This document shows positions 42,518 through 50,047 of a DNA stretch of 64,000 nucleotides, piece after piece. How positions within the stretch are numbered: position 1 is the stretch's first letter; each line of letters starts with the position of its first letter. The DNA comes from Hydrogenophaga palleronii_A (GTDB taxonomy: Bacteria > Pseudomonadota > Gammaproteobacteria > Burkholderiales > Burkholderiaceae_C), in NCBI RefSeq assembly GCF_031457455.1, contig NZ_JAVDWU010000001.1, positions 124,001 through 188,000 on the forward strand, given 5' to 3'. The notes beneath the pieces were generated by a model, which ran no database searches, was not told the origin of the DNA, and worked only from the letters and a program-made list of their open reading frames with translations. A program made the position numbers and the translations under genes.

Positions 42518-43507
42518 ATGCAGACCCAAGCCACTCCACTGGATATCCCGCGCTATGCCAAGACCATCGAGGTCTCCAAACGCGTTCGCTGGGACATTGA
42601 TCGCGACGTCATCCGCGGTCGCGGTTTTGACCTGAACCACACCTTTTTGCCCGACGGGCTGTCGCTGGCCGACGAACTGACGTTTCTGAACCCGGCCGAG
42701 CGCCGCTTCCTGAGTCAGGTGCAGGGCCGCACCTATGCGAACATGTTCGGCTTGGTCGAGCGCTTCATCAGCGCGAAGATGCTGGACGTGAGCCGCGACC
42801 ACTGGCTGGGCGATCAGACCGCGCTGGAAGCCATCGTGCGTCTCACCGACGAGGAGCTCAAGCACCAGGAACTGTTCCGTCGCATCGAGCTGCTGGTTGC
42901 CGCCGACATGCCAGCGGGCTACCGCTTTGATGTGTCGCCCAACGACGTGGCCACCTTTGTGCTGGGCAAGAGCACCTGGGCCGTGCTGGCACTCACCTGC
43001 CATATCGAGCTGTTCTCGCAGGCGCACTACCGCGCCAGTATCGCTGCGGCCGAGGACCTGTCACCGCTGTTCAAGGACGTGTTCCTGTTCCACTGGCGCG
43101 AGGAGTCGCAGCACGCGATCATCGACGAACTGGAATGGGAACGCGAAGACGCCAGGCTGGCTTCTGATGCGCAGCGCGACCAGGCGGTGGACGACCTGAT
43201 TGCACTGGTCGGCGGCGTTGACGGCATCCTTCAGTCGCAGGCCAAGGCGGATACCGGCTACTTCCTGCACGTGACCGGCATGGGGCAGGTGGGCGAACGC
43301 GCCGATCAGGTCAAAGCCACCATGCTGAGGGCCTACCGCTGGCAATACATCGTCTCCGGCACGCTGGAGCCGCGCTTCCAGGCGATGCTGGGCAAGTTGG
43401 TCAGTGCGGCGCAGCTGGCGCGCATCCAGTCAGCGCTGGCACCGCTGAGTGGCGCCGTTCCGGCGCGTGCAGAGGCCTTGAGTGCTATGAGTGCGACCGT
43501 GCACTGA
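42518..43507 (+). CDS. Ferritin-like diiron protein of unknown function
   Basis: A 329-residue, mostly helical protein with a diiron-type ligand pattern: Glu81 (VERF), Glu113-x-x-His116 (DEELKHQE), Glu164 (HIELF) and Glu196-x-x-His199 (WREESQH). That is the E...ExxH...E...ExxH arrangement of ferritin-like oxygenases or oxidases such as AurF-type enzymes. I do not recognise a named family. The ATG at 42518 follows a GAGAGG ribosome site. It is divergent from the hydrolase-LuxR regulator and precedes, in convergent orientation, the cytochrome c4 gene. Function is inferred only at the fold level. Confidence 0.68.
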   Translation: MQTQATPLDIPRYAKTIEVSKRVRWDIDRDVIRGRGFDLNHTFLPDGLSLADELTFLNPAERRFLSQVQGRTYANMFGLVERFISAKMLDVSRDHWLGDQTALEAIVRLTDEELKHQELFRRIELLVAADMPAGYRFDVSPNDVATFVLGKSTWAVLALTCHIELFSQAHYRASIAAAEDLSPLFKDVFLFHWREESQHAIIDELEWEREDARLASDAQRDQAVDDLIALVGGVDGILQSQAKADTGYFLHVTGMGQVGERADQVKATMLRAYRWQYIVSGTLEPRFQAMLGKLVSAAQLARIQSALAPLSGAVPARAEALSAMSATVH

Positions 43508-43519
43508 TCCTGGTCGCGG

Positions 43520-44137
43520 TCATTTGCTGCTGAGGTATTCGGCCACGGCGGCCATCTCGAGTTCGGTCATCTTGTCCACCACCGCGTGCATCACCGCGTT
43601 GTCGGTGGTGCGCTCGCGCTTGCCGAACGACTTGAGCTGGTTGTGCAAGTAGCCCGAGAATTGCGTGGCCAGGCGGGGCAGGGTGGGCGTGCCTTCGCCA
43701 GCAGTGCCATGGCACGAGGCGCAGGCGGGCACGCCGCTGAATTTGTTGCCGTTGTGATAGATGTACCGGCCCATGGCCGCGAGCTGCGGGTCCTTCGCTT
43801 CTTCGCGCGGCAGACTCATTTGTTCGTAGTACTTGCCCAGTGCGAGCATCTCGTCGGGCGTGAGCCGCGCCACCATGTCGGCCATGGCGGTGCTCTTGCG
43901 TTGGCCTGATTTGAAGGCTTCAAGCTGGCGCGCGATGTAGCCCGCATGCTGACCCGCCAGACGCGGAAACGCCTCGCTGGTGGATTCGCCATTGGCACCA
44001 TGGCACAGGAAGCAGGACCCGCCTGCGATCTTTTTGGCGCGTGCTTCATCGGCCTGCGCCCACGCACCACCGGTGCCCAGCAGGGCGCCGCTCGCCACGA
44101 TAGCCAGGAGGAGGCGGGCAGGTGTCGGAAGCTTCAT
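43520..44137 (-). CDS. Diheme cytochrome c4-like protein
   Basis: A 205-residue periplasmic protein with an N-terminal signal (LLLAIVASGALLGTGGAWAQ) and two heme c sites: CFLCH at 42-46 and CASCH at 139-143. The two halves are similar (AGQHAGYIARQLEAFKSGQR and ATQFSGYLHNQLKSFGKRER), as in cytochrome c4. It probably carries electrons from the Sox or flavocytochrome enzymes to a terminal oxidase. It lies downstream of fccB on the same strand but beyond a strong hairpin terminator, so it may have its own promoter or rely on read-through. Confidence 0.88.
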   Translation of the reverse strand: MKLPTPARLLLAIVASGALLGTGGAWAQADEARAKKIAGGSCFLCHGANGESTSEAFPRLAGQHAGYIARQLEAFKSGQRKSTAMADMVARLTPDEMLALGKYYEQMSLPREEAKDPQLAAMGRYIYHNGNKFSGVPACASCHGTAGEGTPTLPRLATQFSGYLHNQLKSFGKRERTTDNAVMHAVVDKMTELEMAAVAEYLSSK

Positions 44138-44170
44138 TGCATAACCCCAAACGGATATTCAAGCGCAAAG

Positions 44171-44194
44171 AAAAGCCCTGGCCGAAGCCAGGGC
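44171..44194 (-). terminator. Intrinsic terminator between fccB and cytochrome c4
   Basis: On the minus strand the stem GCCCTGGC pairs with GCCAGGGC around a TTCG tetraloop and is followed by TTTTCTTT. The UUCG loop is exceptionally stable. It lies 12 bp after the fccB stop codon and 34 bp before the cytochrome c4 start, so it would end or attenuate the fccA-fccB transcript. Confidence 0.85.
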
Positions 44195-44205
44195 GTGGCG
44201 GTGGA

Positions 44206-45483
44206 TCAGGCCAGGGTATCGGCCCAGATGTTGCGGGCCCAGGCCAGGGCGTAGCGTCCCTCCAGCTCGTTGGCGGCGGGCGAGAGACCGCCCGCGCCAG
44301 TGACGGGCAGCATGGTCTTCTTCTCGGCGTCGTACCTGTGCACGCTGGCCACGTGCACCACGTCTTCGGCAGTGACGAAGCTGTAGCAGGTGTTGGCATA
44401 GATCGGCAGCGACGGCGCTTCCTTGCCCTGCAGCAGTGAAACCACGGCTGCAGCGCAGGTTTTGCCATGCTGGTTGGCCATGTGGCCGGACTTGGGCATG
44501 GCCGGGGCGATCTGGATCGAATCGCCCAGGACGTGGATGTTCTTGTGCGCCTTCGATTCGAAGGTGAGGAAATCCACCTCGCACCAGCGTGCATTGGCGG
44601 TAGCCAGGCCGGTCTTCACCGCGATGTCACCGGCGCGCATGTTGGGAATGACGTTGGCGACACCGGCCTTGAAGTCGTCGTTGAACTCGAACTTCAGCGT
44701 GTTGGTGGCCGCGTCCACGTCCACCACCTTGTGCTTGGGCCGGTAGTCGATCATGCCTTTGTAGTGCTCGTCCCAGGCCTTCATGAACAGGCCCTTTTTG
44801 GAGGTGATGTCGTCGTTGGCGTCGAAGATCACGACCTTGCTTTTCGGCTTGGCCTTCTTGAAGTAACTGGCCACCATGCAGGCGCGCTCGTAGGGGCCGG
44901 GTGGGCAGCGGTACGGTGCCAGTGGAATCGAAAGGGCGTACACGCCGCCATCGGGCATGGCCTCCAGCTGCTGGCGCAGCGCGAGCGTCTGCGGGCCGGC
45001 CTTCCAGGCGTGCAGCACCTTGTCGGCCGCGCCCGGCTTGGCCATGCCTGGCAGGGTGTCCATCATGAAATCAATGCCGGGTGAGACGATCAGTCGGTCA
45101 TAGGGCAGTTCGCCACCACTGGCCAGCTTCACCGTGCGTTTGCCCGGGTCGATGCTGGCCACCATGTCGCGCACCACCTTCACGCCGTGGCGCTTGCTCA
45201 GGTTGTCGTAGGGCGTGGTGATGTCGGCCATGGTCTTGTGGCCGCCGATCACCAGGTTGGAAATGGGGCAGGAGACAAACGCGGCATTGGGCTCGATCAG
45301 GGTCACGTCGATACCGTGATCGGAGAACAGGCGCACGTATTTGGCAGCGGTGGCGCCACCATAGCCGCCACCCACCACGACCACCTTGGCACCGCTGCCA
45401 GTGGTGGCGCAACCGGCCATGAGACCCAGACCGGCAATGGCAGAGCCGGCACCCAGAGACTGTACGAATTGACGACGTTTCAT
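44206..45483 (-). CDS. fccB: Flavocytochrome c sulfide dehydrogenase flavoprotein (SoxF/FccB)
   Basis: A 425-residue FAD protein that oxidises sulfide in the periplasm and passes electrons to its cytochrome partner. The N-terminus has a twin-arginine motif (RRQFVQSL), and also a lipobox-like LMAGC ending at Cys25. The FAD motif VVVVGGGYGGATAAK follows. Conserved cysteines typical of this family are in FVSCPISNLVIGG and NTCYSFV. HVLGDSIQIAPAMPKSGHMANQHG near the C-terminus is the FAD-binding flavoprotein signature. It is 12 bp after fccA. In Sox nomenclature this is soxF. Confidence 0.92.
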   Translation of the reverse strand: MKRRQFVQSLGAGSAIAGLGLMAGCATTGSGAKVVVVGGGYGGATAAKYVRLFSDHGIDVTLIEPNAAFVSCPISNLVIGGHKTMADITTPYDNLSKRHGVKVVRDMVASIDPGKRTVKLASGGELPYDRLIVSPGIDFMMDTLPGMAKPGAADKVLHAWKAGPQTLALRQQLEAMPDGGVYALSIPLAPYRCPPGPYERACMVASYFKKAKPKSKVVIFDANDDITSKKGLFMKAWDEHYKGMIDYRPKHKVVDVDAATNTLKFEFNDDFKAGVANVIPNMRAGDIAVKTGLATANARWCEVDFLTFESKAHKNIHVLGDSIQIAPAMPKSGHMANQHGKTCAAAVVSLLQGKEAPSLPIYANTCYSFVTAEDVVHVASVHRYDAEKKTMLPVTGAGGLSPAANELEGRYALAWARNIWADTLA

Positions 45484-45495
45484 GGTGTGGGCTCC

Positions 45496-45798
45496 TTATT
45501 TCTTCTGCGCAGCGAAATAGCCGACGATCTGTGCCAGCTGCTCATCGGTGTAGCCCTTGGAGAGCTGATGCATGATGGTTGCAGGCTTGCGGCCGGACTT
45601 GAAGTCCATCAGCTTCTGCAGCATTTCGTCCTTGTCCTTGCCCGCCAGGGATTCCATGCCCGATTCGGCCCTCCCGTCGGTGCCGTGACAGTTGGCGCAA
45701 GCAGCGGCCCAGACACGTACCTGGTTCACCTGCGCCTGAGCGCCCACCGCACTGGCGCACAGCACGCCCGCCGCCAGCCATTTCATCGTTTTCACCAT
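45496..45798 (-). CDS. fccA: Monoheme cytochrome c subunit (SoxE/FccA-like)
   Basis: A 100-residue periplasmic cytochrome with a signal peptide (WLAAGVLCASAVGAQA) and one heme site CANCH (residues 34-38), plus a possible Met ligand in the GRKPATIMHQLS segment. It lies directly before fccB with a 12-bp gap, the arrangement of SoxEF or FccAB pairs, so it is the likely electron acceptor of the flavoprotein. Most family members have one or two hemes; this one has one. The start at 45798 (MVKTMKWLAAG) has GGAGAC upstream; a longer frame to 45834 is not credible. Confidence 0.85.
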   Translation of the reverse strand: MVKTMKWLAAGVLCASAVGAQAQVNQVRVWAAACANCHGTDGRAESGMESLAGKDKDEMLQKLMDFKSGRKPATIMHQLSKGYTDEQLAQIVGYFAAQKK

Positions 45799-46190
45799 TG
45801 TTGTCTCCAGAAGAGGGGGTTGAACGGACACCATCGAAAACTGTAGCAGAGCCCTCAGCGCCGCTAAATATTAGTGATTACGCATATGTAGATGTTTCAT
45901 CCTAGCATTGCGTCCCCGATGCATCTCACGGTGAAAACCCTAGCGTTCTCTTCATAGGATTCCACGTGTTTTACGGGGCATCCCGCCGCTGGAACGCGGT
46001 CTGGAAATGGCCACGTGCACGCGACGCCTCGGGGATTTCCGCGCCCGTTTTTCTGCCGATTCGACGTGCATTCGGGTTAACTCTAATCCGAATATCAGCA
46101 ATAACGAATATAGTTGCTCTCCAAGCTGTCTGGTCACGGTGCTGCGGTGACCAGAATCCTGCCGCTGGCGACTTCAAAAGGAAATCACAA
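45799..46190. promoter_or_regulatory. Divergent fccA-soxC control region
   Basis: A 392-bp gap with no gene that I accept. It is AT-rich relative to the flanks. Two near copies of an AT-rich motif are present: TAAATATTAGTGATTA at 45865-45880 (fccA side) and CGAATATCAGCAATAA at 46089-46104 (soxC side). Similar sequences occur upstream of the cytochrome c551 and soxB genes. A shared regulator, such as an ArsR-type SoxR encoded elsewhere, is a reasonable guess. Clear -35/-10 pairs could not be assigned. Confidence 0.5.
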
Positions 46191-47534
46191 GTGTCCAAAG
46201 AGTTGAGCGATGTCATCGGGCGTGTTTTGCCGGCGCCCGAACATCATCTGAACGCAGAGAAGCTGGAGCAGGCCCGCAAGGCGCGGCGCAGCTTCATGGG
46301 CAAGGCCTTGGCCATGGGCGCGGGTGCAGCGGCCAGCGCAGCGGCGGCTACCCGTGCCGTCGCTGCTGAAGGTGAAGACGCCATTCTCAAACTCCCGGCC
46401 CACACCACCGGTCTGGGTCAGGGGGTGACCACCGACGGCTACGGCAAACCCAGCAAGTGGGAAGCCAACCTGCAGCGCCGCGAAAGCCCGGGACTGACCC
46501 GTGTTCAGCAGGCCTCGGTGAGCTTCACGCCGTTGCAAGGCCTGTTCGGCATCATCACGCCCAATGGCCTTCACTTTGAGCGCCATCACCAGGGCTGGTG
46601 GGACATCGACCCGAGCAAACACCGCCTCATGATCAACGGACTGGTGAAACGCGAGCGCGTGTTCACCATGGACGACCTCATGCGGCTGCCCAGCGTCTCG
46701 CGCATCCATTTCATTGAATGCGGCGCCAACTCTGCGCCCGAATGGGGCAATGTGGCCCTGCCTGCGGTGCAATACACCCACGGCATGCTGAGCTGCTGCG
46801 AATACACCGGCGTGTTGCTTTCCACGCTGTTGGAGATGTGCGGCTACGACAAGAAGAAGGGCAAGCACGTGCTGGCAGAAGGGGCCGACGGTTCGTCGAT
46901 GACACGCACGATCGATATCGAGCGCGCCATGGACGACTGCATCGTGGCCTGGGCAATGAACGGCGAGATGCTGCGCCCGGAAAATGGCTACCCATTGCGT
47001 CTGGTGGTGCCCGGCATCCAGGGCGTGAGCTGGGTGAAGTACCTGCGCCGGCTGGAGGTGGGCGACATGAAGTGGGCCGCCAAGGACGAGGCCATCCACT
47101 ACATCGACCACATGCCCGATGGCACGCACCGGCAGTACACCGGCATCCAGGAATGCAAGAGCGTGATCACCACGCCTTCGGGCAGCCAGACGCTGCTCGA
47201 CAAGGGCTTCTACAACGTGACCGGCCTGGCCTGGTCGGGCAGGGGAAGCATCAAACGTGTGGATGTGAGCACCGACGGTGGGCGCAACTGGCGCACGGCG
47301 CGGCTTGAAGGCCCGGTGCTGCCCAAGGCGCTCACCCGGTTCAACATCGACTGGGTATGGGACGGCAAACCCGCCATTCTGCAAAGCCGGGCGATCGACA
47401 GCACCGGCTATGTGCAACCCAAGATCAACCAGTTGCGCGCTGTTCGTGGCACCCGGTCGATCTACCACCAGAACGCCATCCAGTCTTGGAAAGTCGCCGA
47501 AAACGGCGAAGTGTCCAACGTACAAGTCTATTGA
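46191..47534 (+). CDS. soxC: Sulfane dehydrogenase molybdenum subunit SoxC
   Basis: A 447-residue molybdopterin protein of the Sox multienzyme system. It oxidises the sulfane sulfur bound to SoxYZ, together with SoxD. A twin-arginine signal (ARRSFMGKAL, Arg32-Arg33) is followed by the sulfite-oxidase fold. Cys177 in RIHFIECGANSAPEW is the expected molybdenum ligand, and the C-terminal dimerisation domain carries DVSTDGGRNWRTARL. A GTG start at 46191 after an AAAGGAAAT ribosome site gives MSKELSDVIG. The frame is open further upstream, but that part is non-coding-like. soxD follows 11 bp later. Confidence 0.95.
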   Translation: MSKELSDVIGRVLPAPEHHLNAEKLEQARKARRSFMGKALAMGAGAAASAAAATRAVAAEGEDAILKLPAHTTGLGQGVTTDGYGKPSKWEANLQRRESPGLTRVQQASVSFTPLQGLFGIITPNGLHFERHHQGWWDIDPSKHRLMINGLVKRERVFTMDDLMRLPSVSRIHFIECGANSAPEWGNVALPAVQYTHGMLSCCEYTGVLLSTLLEMCGYDKKKGKHVLAEGADGSSMTRTIDIERAMDDCIVAWAMNGEMLRPENGYPLRLVVPGIQGVSWVKYLRRLEVGDMKWAAKDEAIHYIDHMPDGTHRQYTGIQECKSVITTPSGSQTLLDKGFYNVTGLAWSGRGSIKRVDVSTDGGRNWRTARLEGPVLPKALTRFNIDWVWDGKPAILQSRAIDSTGYVQPKINQLRAVRGTRSIYHQNAIQSWKVAENGEVSNVQVY

Positions 47535-47545
47535 CAAGGCCCGCC

Positions 47546-48604
47546 ATGCGAACCCTGACCCTTCTCGCGGCAGTCCTGATCAGCAGCGCTGCATGGGCTC
47601 AGCCCACCCCCTGGCACGACATTGGTCGCGACGCGACGCCGGCCGAAGTGAAAGCCTGGGACATCGACGTGCGACCCGACTTCAAAGGCCTGCCCAAAGG
47701 CGCTGGCACGGTGGAGCAGGGCGAGCGGCTGTGGGAGGCGCAGTGCGCGTCGTGCCACGGCAGCTTTGGCGAATCGAACGAGGTGTTCACGCCCATCGTG
47801 GGTGGCACCACCAAGGCCGACATCGAACGCGGCCGGGTGAAGAACCTGGAAGCCGGTAGCACTTTTCCGCAGAAGACCACCATGATGAAGGTGGCCACTG
47901 TTTCCACCCTGTGGGACTACATCAACCGCGCCATGCCGTGGAATGCGCCCAAGTCGCTCAAGCCCGACGAGGTCTACAGCCTCACCGCCTACATCTTGAG
48001 CCTGGCCGACGTGGTGCCCCCGGACTTCACGCTCAGCAACGAAAACATCGCAGAAGTGCAGAAGCGCATGCCCAACCGAAACGGCATGGTCTTCCATGAG
48101 CCGCTGTGGAAGGTGGGCGGCAAAGGCGATGTGAAGAACGTGGCCTGCATGAAGGATTGCCCGGTGGAGGTCACGATCCGCTCTTCGTTGCCCGACTTTG
48201 CGCGTGACGCCCATGGCAACATCGCCGAGCAGAACCGGATCATCGGGCCGGTGCGTGGCGCCGACACCACCAAGCCGCCGCCAGCCGGGCCGGTGGGCAC
48301 GCTGCCGCGCCCGGTGGTGGCCGTCGTCGGCGCCGCCAATACGGGTGCAGGCAACGTCAAGACGCTGCTTGACACCAATGGCTGCACGGCCTGTCACGGC
48401 CTGAAGCAGAAGATCGTGGGGCCTGGCTTCAGCGAGATCGGTGCCAAGCACAACGGGCGGGAAAAGCTGGAGACCTACCTGAGCGGAAAGATCCGGGAAG
48501 GTGGCGTGGGCGTGTTCGGCGATGTGCCCATGCCGGCACAACCCCAGCTCAGTGAAACCGACGCTGATGTGCTTGCGCGGTGGATCGCAGCAGGCGCCCA
48601 GTGA
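47546..48604 (+). CDS. soxD: Sulfane dehydrogenase diheme cytochrome SoxD
   Basis: A 352-residue periplasmic diheme cytochrome c that takes electrons from SoxC. It has a signal peptide (LTLLAAVLISSAAWAQ), heme site CASCH at 67-71, and a second heme site CTACH near residue 280 in a C-terminal cytochrome domain. That domain contains GPGFSEIGAKHNGREKLETYLSGKIREGGVGVFGDVPMPAQPQ. It is very similar to the small cytochrome encoded just downstream. The presence of SoxCD predicts full oxidation of thiosulfate to sulfate without sulfur globules. Confidence 0.94.
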   Translation: MRTLTLLAAVLISSAAWAQPTPWHDIGRDATPAEVKAWDIDVRPDFKGLPKGAGTVEQGERLWEAQCASCHGSFGESNEVFTPIVGGTTKADIERGRVKNLEAGSTFPQKTTMMKVATVSTLWDYINRAMPWNAPKSLKPDEVYSLTAYILSLADVVPPDFTLSNENIAEVQKRMPNRNGMVFHEPLWKVGGKGDVKNVACMKDCPVEVTIRSSLPDFARDAHGNIAEQNRIIGPVRGADTTKPPPAGPVGTLPRPVVAVVGAANTGAGNVKTLLDTNGCTACHGLKQKIVGPGFSEIGAKHNGREKLETYLSGKIREGGVGVFGDVPMPAQPQLSETDADVLARWIAAGAQ

Positions 48605-48650
48605 CCGAGAAGGTGAGCCCGTCGCACTCTCGGTCAGTTGATCTTCTTAG

Positions 48651-48665
48651 TTAAATATTTGCATG
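48651..48665 (+). promoter_or_regulatory. Sox-type AT-rich motif upstream of cytochrome c551
   Basis: TTAAATATTTGCATG lies 45 bp before the cytochrome c551 start in a short gap after soxD. It resembles the motifs at 45865, 46089 and 51628 over the TAAATATNNG core. It may mark an internal promoter or regulator site for the downstream soxY-X genes. Evidence is similarity only. Confidence 0.4.
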
Positions 48666-48709
48666 TACTCGTATTCCCTATTCAACCCGCGAGAAGGATT
48701 CCCTACCCT

Positions 48710-49051
48710 ATGAAGATGCTCTCCACCCTCCCGCTGTTCGCTGCCAGCCTGTTCGCACTGGCAAGCTCCCCTGCATCGGCTCTGGATGCGGCTGCCGCCA
48801 AGGCGCTGGCGGCCAAGAGCGCCTGCCTGGCGTGCCATGCGGTCGACAAGAAGCTGGTTGGCCCATCCTACAAGGACGTGGCGGCCAAGCACAGAGGGCA
48901 AGCCGACGCGCTTGAAAAAGTGTCTGCTCGCATCAAGTCCGGTGGATCGGGCATGTACGGTCCCGTGCCCATGCCGGCGCAGGCCCAGCTCAAAGACGAT
49001 GAACTCAAGTTGCTGGCAGGGTGGATCCTGGCCGGCGCACCCGACCAATGA
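48710..49051 (+). CDS. Small monoheme cytochrome c551/c552-like protein
   Basis: A 113-residue periplasmic cytochrome with a signal peptide (LPLFAASLFALASSPASA) and heme site CLACH (39-43). A Met ligand is likely in MYGPVPMPAQAQ. Its mature part aligns well with the C-terminal domain of SoxD: KKLVGPSYKDVAAKHRG against QKIVGPGFSEIGAKHNG, and GPVPMPAQAQL against GDVPMPAQPQL. It probably shuttles electrons from SoxCD or SoxAX to the respiratory chain. The ATG at 48710 is used; the open frame extends to 48638. It sits between soxD and soxY, not a standard sox position. Confidence 0.85.
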   Translation: MKMLSTLPLFAASLFALASSPASALDAAAAKALAAKSACLACHAVDKKLVGPSYKDVAAKHRGQADALEKVSARIKSGGSGMYGPVPMPAQAQLKDDELKLLAGWILAGAPDQ

Positions 49052-49097
49052 ACCCCCCATACACTCTTTCCCTTTCCTCATTTCACAGGAGCCCCCA

Positions 49098-49553
49098 ATG
49101 AACCCCTCACGCCGAGTCGCCCTCAAGACCACTGGGGCTTTTGCCACGCTGGTGTCGCTGGGCATCATCACCCAGAGCCAGGCCCAGGCAGCCGTCGATC
49201 ACGCGAGCTTCCAGGTCAAGACACTCGAAGACGCCCTCAAAGCGGTGGGTGGCACACCCGCCACCAGCGACCAGGTCACGCTGAACTCGCCCGACATTGC
49301 TGAGAACGGCGCCGTGGTGCCCGTGGGTGCCAGCAGCAAGCTGCCCAACACCACCGAGATCTATTTCATCGTCGAGAAAAACCCCATGCCACTTTGCGCT
49401 GCCTTCATGATCCCGGCAGGCACCGCGCCGGACGTGCAGACCCGCCTGAAGATGGGGCAGAGCTCCAACATCCTGGCCGTGGTCAAGGCCGACGGCAAAC
49501 TCTATTCCGCCGTCAAGGAAACCAAAGTCACGCTGGGCGGCTGCGGCGGTTGA
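49098..49553 (+). CDS. soxY: Sulfur-carrier protein SoxY
   Basis: A 151-residue periplasmic carrier to which all Sox intermediates are covalently bound. The hallmark C-terminal GGCGG motif is intact, with the carrier Cys at residue 149. The N-terminus has a twin-arginine-like MNPSRRVALKTTG signal, so SoxYZ is exported folded. It starts at 49098 after an AGGAG site, and soxZ follows 54 bp later. The motif and neighbours make this call essentially certain. Confidence 0.97.
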   Translation: MNPSRRVALKTTGAFATLVSLGIITQSQAQAAVDHASFQVKTLEDALKAVGGTPATSDQVTLNSPDIAENGAVVPVGASSKLPNTTEIYFIVEKNPMPLCAAFMIPAGTAPDVQTRLKMGQSSNILAVVKADGKLYSAVKETKVTLGGCGG

Positions 49554-49607
49554 TCGCCCACCACCTTCAGACACGATAGCCCACACAACCGATTTCAGGA
49601 GTCCATC

Positions 49608-49919
49608 ATGGCCGATCCGATGCGCATCCGCGCCGCCCTTGCAGGCAACGAGACCACCGTTCGCGTGCTCATGTCCCACGTCATGGAGACGGGGACACGC
49701 AAGAACGCCTCTGGCGAGACCATCCCCGCCCACTTCATCCGCGACGTGGAAGCCACCCACAACGGCAAGACCGTGTTGAAAGCCATGTTCAGTGGCGCGG
49801 TGTCGCAGAACCCCTTCCTGTCCTTCAAGTTCACCGGCGCTGCCAAGGGTGACAAAGTGGTGGTGAAATGGGTCGACAACAAGAACGACACCCGGACCGA
49901 CGAAGCCGTCATAGCTTGA
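49608..49919 (+). CDS. soxZ: Sulfur-carrier partner SoxZ
   Basis: A 103-residue protein without a signal peptide that forms the SoxYZ heterodimer and is co-exported with SoxY. It has the family blocks HVMETGTRKNASGETIPAHFIRDVEATHNGKTV and NPFLSFKFTGAAKGDKVVVKWVDNKND. The start is MADPMRIRAAL at 49608 after an AGGAG site. A palindromic repeat follows its stop codon immediately. Confidence 0.96.
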   Translation: MADPMRIRAALAGNETTVRVLMSHVMETGTRKNASGETIPAHFIRDVEATHNGKTVLKAMFSGAVSQNPFLSFKFTGAAKGDKVVVKWVDNKNDTRTDEAVIA

Positions 49920-49920
49920 C

Positions 49921-50002
49921 CCACCCCCGCCGCGCTGCGCGCGACCCCCTCAAGGGGGCGTCGCCAGCAGCCCGGCAGAGCCGGTTCTGCGGCGACACTG
50001 GA
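49921..50002. repeat. Palindromic repeat in the soxZ-soxA gap
   Basis: It begins CCACCCCCGCCGCGCTGC. The core is ACCCCCTCAAGGGGGCG, and the tail CAGAGCCGGTTCTGCGG followed by ACTGGACT matches the tails at 36332 and 37347. It fills most of the 128-bp gap and would place a hairpin between soxYZ and soxAXB in the mRNA. That could give different message stability for the carrier and enzyme genes. Confidence 0.75.
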
Positions 50003-50047
50003 CTGAGGCACGTCGTTCCACGATTCGATAACGAGAGGAGACACCCG

